A stretch of 7,329 nt of DNA from an uncultured Oscillospiraceae bacterium (lineage in GTDB: Bacteria; Bacillota; Clostridia; Oscillospirales; Acutalibacteraceae). The notes below the pieces were generated by a model. It ran no database searches. It was not told the DNA's origin and saw only the letters and a list, made by a program, of their open reading frames with translations. Each line of letters begins with the position of its first letter. Position 1 is the first letter of the stretch. Shown here piece by piece: positions 4,803 through 7,329 of the stretch. Location of the stretch: positions 1 to 7,329 of the forward strand of contig CAJKXG010000059.1 of the NCBI GenBank assembly GCA_905203795.1. Reading direction: 5' to 3'. Position numbers and translations under genes: made by a program.

Positions 4803-7329
4803 ATGTGGAAGAAAGGTTTGAGTGTGTTGGCGACGGGCGCGCTGATGTGCGGTCTGTTTTCGGCGGCGCTCCCGCTGACGAACGCCGCGCAGGATCAGCG
4901 CATCACGCCGCAGGCGCCGCAGTTGCAGTTGGTGTACAACAAGCCGCCTGCCAATCTCGGCACGGGCAACAACGGAAACTGGCAGAACGATAGCTGGCAG
5001 CAGGAAGCGTTGCCGCTGGGCAATGGGTTTATGGGTGCGATGGTCTTCGGCGATCAAGTGTCAAACGGCGTGCTGTTTGACCGCATTCAGATCAATGAGC
5101 ACACGCTTTGGTCGGGCGGTCCCGGCAAAAACGCCAACTACAGCACCGATATCTACAAGAACAGAACCAAGGAACAGGTGCAGACCGCGCTGAAAAATTT
5201 GCAGGAGAGTCTGCAAAAAAAGGTGACGCAGTTCACCAAAGACAATCAGGCGCACTACGCCGAGACCGGTGAATTTTTGGATTATCCCGGCTATTACACC
5301 GAATCCAGCTATACCGGCGGCGCGTCCGCACAGGCGAATCTGGAGCGCAATCTGTTCAACCAACTGAAGGGCAACAAGAACGATTTCGGCTCGTATCAGA
5401 CGCTGGGCGATATCAACATCCAAAACAGTAACACCGCGTATACCGATTACGAGCGCGGTCTGAGCCTCAACGACGCGACCGCGTGGGTGTCGTACAAGCA
5501 GGGAGACGCGGCCTATCGCAAGGAGTATTTTATCAGCTATCCCGGCAATGTCATGGCGATCCACCTGACGGCGGAGGGCGGCACCATCGACCGTCTGATC
5601 ACGGTGACGACCGTGCAGCCGCAAGCCACGATCAGTGCGGCGGACGACACCATCACCATGGAAGGCATCCCGTCCGACCACAAGAAGTCCTACGCGGATG
5701 ACGCCAAGCTGCGGTTTGCGCAACAGGTCAAGGTGATCCCCACCGGCGGCAGCGTGACGGTCGAGGACAAGGGACTGCGCGTCAAGGGTGCGAACGAAGT
5801 GCTGATCCTGATGAGCGCCGGCACGAACTATGTGCAGTGTGACGACGATTCGTATCAGTATTTCTCCGACGAGAATCCGCTGGACAAGGTGGAAGAGCGC
5901 ATCGACACCGCGGCGAAGAAGTCGTATGACCAACTGAAAAAAGAGCATCTGGCGGATTATCAGGAGCTGTTCGACCGCGTGCAGCTGTCGCTGTGCGGGG
6001 CGGAAAAGCCGGATAAGACCACCGATGTGCTGGTGAAGGAATATCCCAACGCGGAGCAGCCGCAGGAGAGCCGCTATCTGGAAACGCTGTATTATCAGTA
6101 CGGTCGCTACCTGCTGATCGCCGCGTCCCGCCCCGGCTCGCTGCCCGCGAACCTGCAGGGCATCTGGGCGGACGGTCTGACCCCGCCGTGGGATGCGGAC
6201 TATCACACCAATGTCAACGTCCAGATGAATTATTGGCTGGCGCAGCAGACCAACCTGTCGGAGTGCCAGGAGCCGCTGAACGATTACATCAACAGTCTGG
6301 TGCCGCGCGGCACGGAAACGGCGCAGTACTATCATCGCAAGCAGAGCGGTGAGGGTACGGTGCGCGGCTGGACGGACTATCACGAAAACAACATTTGGGG
6401 CTACACGCTGCCCGCTGTCTCCGAAGCGTTCTACGCACCGGCGGGCGCGGCTTGGCTGTGCCAGGCGCTGTGGGAGGACTACGCGTTCACGCTGGACAAG
6501 GAAACACTGGCGGACAATTACGATACCCTGCTGGGTGCGGCGCTGTTCTGGGTGGATACGCTGTGGGAGGACGAGCGCGACGGCACGCTGGTGGCGAACC
6601 CCTCGTATTCGCCGGAGCACGGTCCGTTCACGCTGGGAACCACGTTTGAGCAATCGATCATCTGGGAGCTGTTCAACGACGTGATCAAGGCGAGCGACGT
6701 GCTCGGCAAGAACACCCCCGAGGTGCAGGAAGTCAAGGACGCCATGGCGAAACTGTCTCTGCCGACCATCGGCGAAAACGGTCAGTACATGGAGTGGAAG
6801 GACGAAACGCTGCTCGATCTGCAAGGCACGGATACGCCGGAGAGCAATAATAAGCACCGCCATGCCAACCAGTTGGCGGGTCTGCATCCCGGTACGATGG
6901 TCGTGGCGGGTCGCAGCGATGAGGACGACGCGGCAGTCGCGGCGATGAAGACGGTGCTGAATACGCGCGGCGACGGCGGTACAGGCTGGAGCAAGGCGTG
7001 GAAGATCAACTTCTGGGCGCGTCTGCGCGACGGCGACCATGCGGGCAAGATGCTGAACGAGCTGCTGAAGGCGCAGAACAACGGCGGTTCCACCTATCAG
7101 AACCTGCTGGATACCCACGCGCCGTTCCAAATCGACGGCAACTACGGTGCGACCGCGGGTATGACCGAAATGATGCTGCAAAGCCAGGGCGATTCCATCG
7201 ACCTGTGCGCGGCGCTGCCCTCCATGTGGGCGGACGGCGCGGTATCCGGTCTGAAAGCGCGCGGCAATTTTGAGATCGGCATGGAGTGGAAGGATCGCAA
7301 GCTGCAACGCGCGGAAGTCACTGCGTTGT
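4803..7329 (+). CDS. Secreted GH95 alpha-L-fucosidase-like enzyme (3' partial)
   Basis: The frame is open from the ATG at 4803 to the right edge, 842 residues without a stop. Residues 1-29 are a Sec signal peptide (MWKK, hydrophobic core, cleavage near TNAAQ), so the enzyme is exported. The GH95 N-terminal beta domain begins with ALPLGNGFMGAMVFG (69-83) and NEHTLWSGGP. The (alpha/alpha)6 barrel carries LPANLQGIWADG and HTNVNVQMNYW. Catalytic positions by motif are N470 and N472 (NVN), E605 in SPEHG (general acid) and D778 in FQIDGNYG (base), corresponding to Asn421, Asn423, Glu566 and Asp766 of Bifidobacterium bifidum AfcA. The known activity is inverting hydrolysis of terminal alpha-1,2-L-fucose from glycans such as mucin or milk sugars; other family members act on L-galactose. 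All catalytic residues are present, so it should be active. The C-terminus, where a dockerin or anchor could lie, is out of view. Expression is probably controlled by the divergent RpiR regulator. Confidence 0.95.
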   Translation, partial: MWKKGLSVLATGALMCGLFSAALPLTNAAQDQRITPQAPQLQLVYNKPPANLGTGNNGNWQNDSWQQEALPLGNGFMGAMVFGDQVSNGVLFDRIQINEHTLWSGGPGKNANYSTDIYKNRTKEQVQTALKNLQESLQKKVTQFTKDNQAHYAETGEFLDYPGYYTESSYTGGASAQANLERNLFNQLKGNKNDFGSYQTLGDINIQNSNTAYTDYERGLSLNDATAWVSYKQGDAAYRKEYFISYPGNVMAIHLTAEGGTIDRLITVTTVQPQATISAADDTITMEGIPSDHKKSYADDAKLRFAQQVKVIPTGGSVTVEDKGLRVKGANEVLILMSAGTNYVQCDDDSYQYFSDENPLDKVEERIDTAAKKSYDQLKKEHLADYQELFDRVQLSLCGAEKPDKTTDVLVKEYPNAEQPQESRYLETLYYQYGRYLLIAASRPGSLPANLQGIWADGLTPPWDADYHTNVNVQMNYWLAQQTNLSECQEPLNDYINSLVPRGTETAQYYHRKQSGEGTVRGWTDYHENNIWGYTLPAVSEAFYAPAGAAWLCQALWEDYAFTLDKETLADNYDTLLGAALFWVDTLWEDERDGTLVANPSYSPEHGPFTLGTTFEQSIIWELFNDVIKASDVLGKNTPEVQEVKDAMAKLSLPTIGENGQYMEWKDETLLDLQGTDTPESNNKHRHANQLAGLHPGTMVVAGRSDEDDAAVAAMKTVLNTRGDGGTGWSKAWKINFWARLRDGDHAGKMLNELLKAQNNGGSTYQNLLDTHAPFQIDGNYGATAGMTEMMLQSQGDSIDLCAALPSMWADGAVSGLKARGNFEIGMEWKDRKLQRAEVTAL

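Noticed and set aside
5061..7307. A 748-codon open frame on the minus strand
   Set aside because: It is the shadow of the GH95 gene. Its translation is rich in Arg, His, Val and Gln with no domain sense, while the plus-strand frame has a signal peptide, a ribosome binding site and all GH95 motifs.
1..7329. CRISPR array, rRNA, insertion sequence or toxin-antitoxin pair
   Set aside because: No regularly spaced repeats, conserved rRNA segments, transposase motifs or paired small genes were seen on either strand.

Overview
The window looks like a GC-rich anaerobic member of the Clostridia, probably a gut Oscillospiraceae/Ruminococcaceae type. The reasons are a type I dockerin on a secreted glycosidase, two GH95-type enzymes, an RpiR-type regulator, strong AGGAGG-like ribosome binding sites and a TTG start. 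This placement is inference; there is no rRNA or other marker here.

Layout. Bases 1-2142 (+) are the 3' part of a large GH95-like glycoside hydrolase ending in a dockerin. Bases 2143-2911 are a 770-base stretch without a confident intact gene. It holds a nested GC-rich hairpin just after the hydrolase, a very long imperfect inverted repeat that behaves as a terminator or structured RNA on the minus strand (about 2241-2372), a minus-strand open frame that may be a decayed gene (2413-2850), and inside that, on the plus strand, a promoter followed by a compact folded RNA with a U-tract (2642-2751). Bases 2912-3649 (+) encode a HEAT-repeat protein. It converges on an RpiR-family regulator (3678-4589, minus), and the two share a terminator that overlaps the regulator's stop codon. 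A 213-base divergent regulatory region (4590-4802) follows, and then a secreted GH95 alpha-L-fucosidase-like enzyme (4803 to the right edge, +) that runs out of the window.

How the parts work together. The regulator and the right-hand GH95 gene diverge from near-identical promoters (TTTACA ... TGnTATACT). Two copies of a 19-base palindrome lie between them, one on the regulator's -10 region and one upstream of the GH95 promoter. This suggests that RpiR represses itself and controls the fucosidase-like gene in response to a phosphosugar. The two GH95-type enzymes flanking the locus probably act on the same class of host or plant glycans, one possibly docked on a cellulosome-like scaffold. The most novel-looking items are the two candidate structured RNAs in the 2143-2911 gap and the paired operators.
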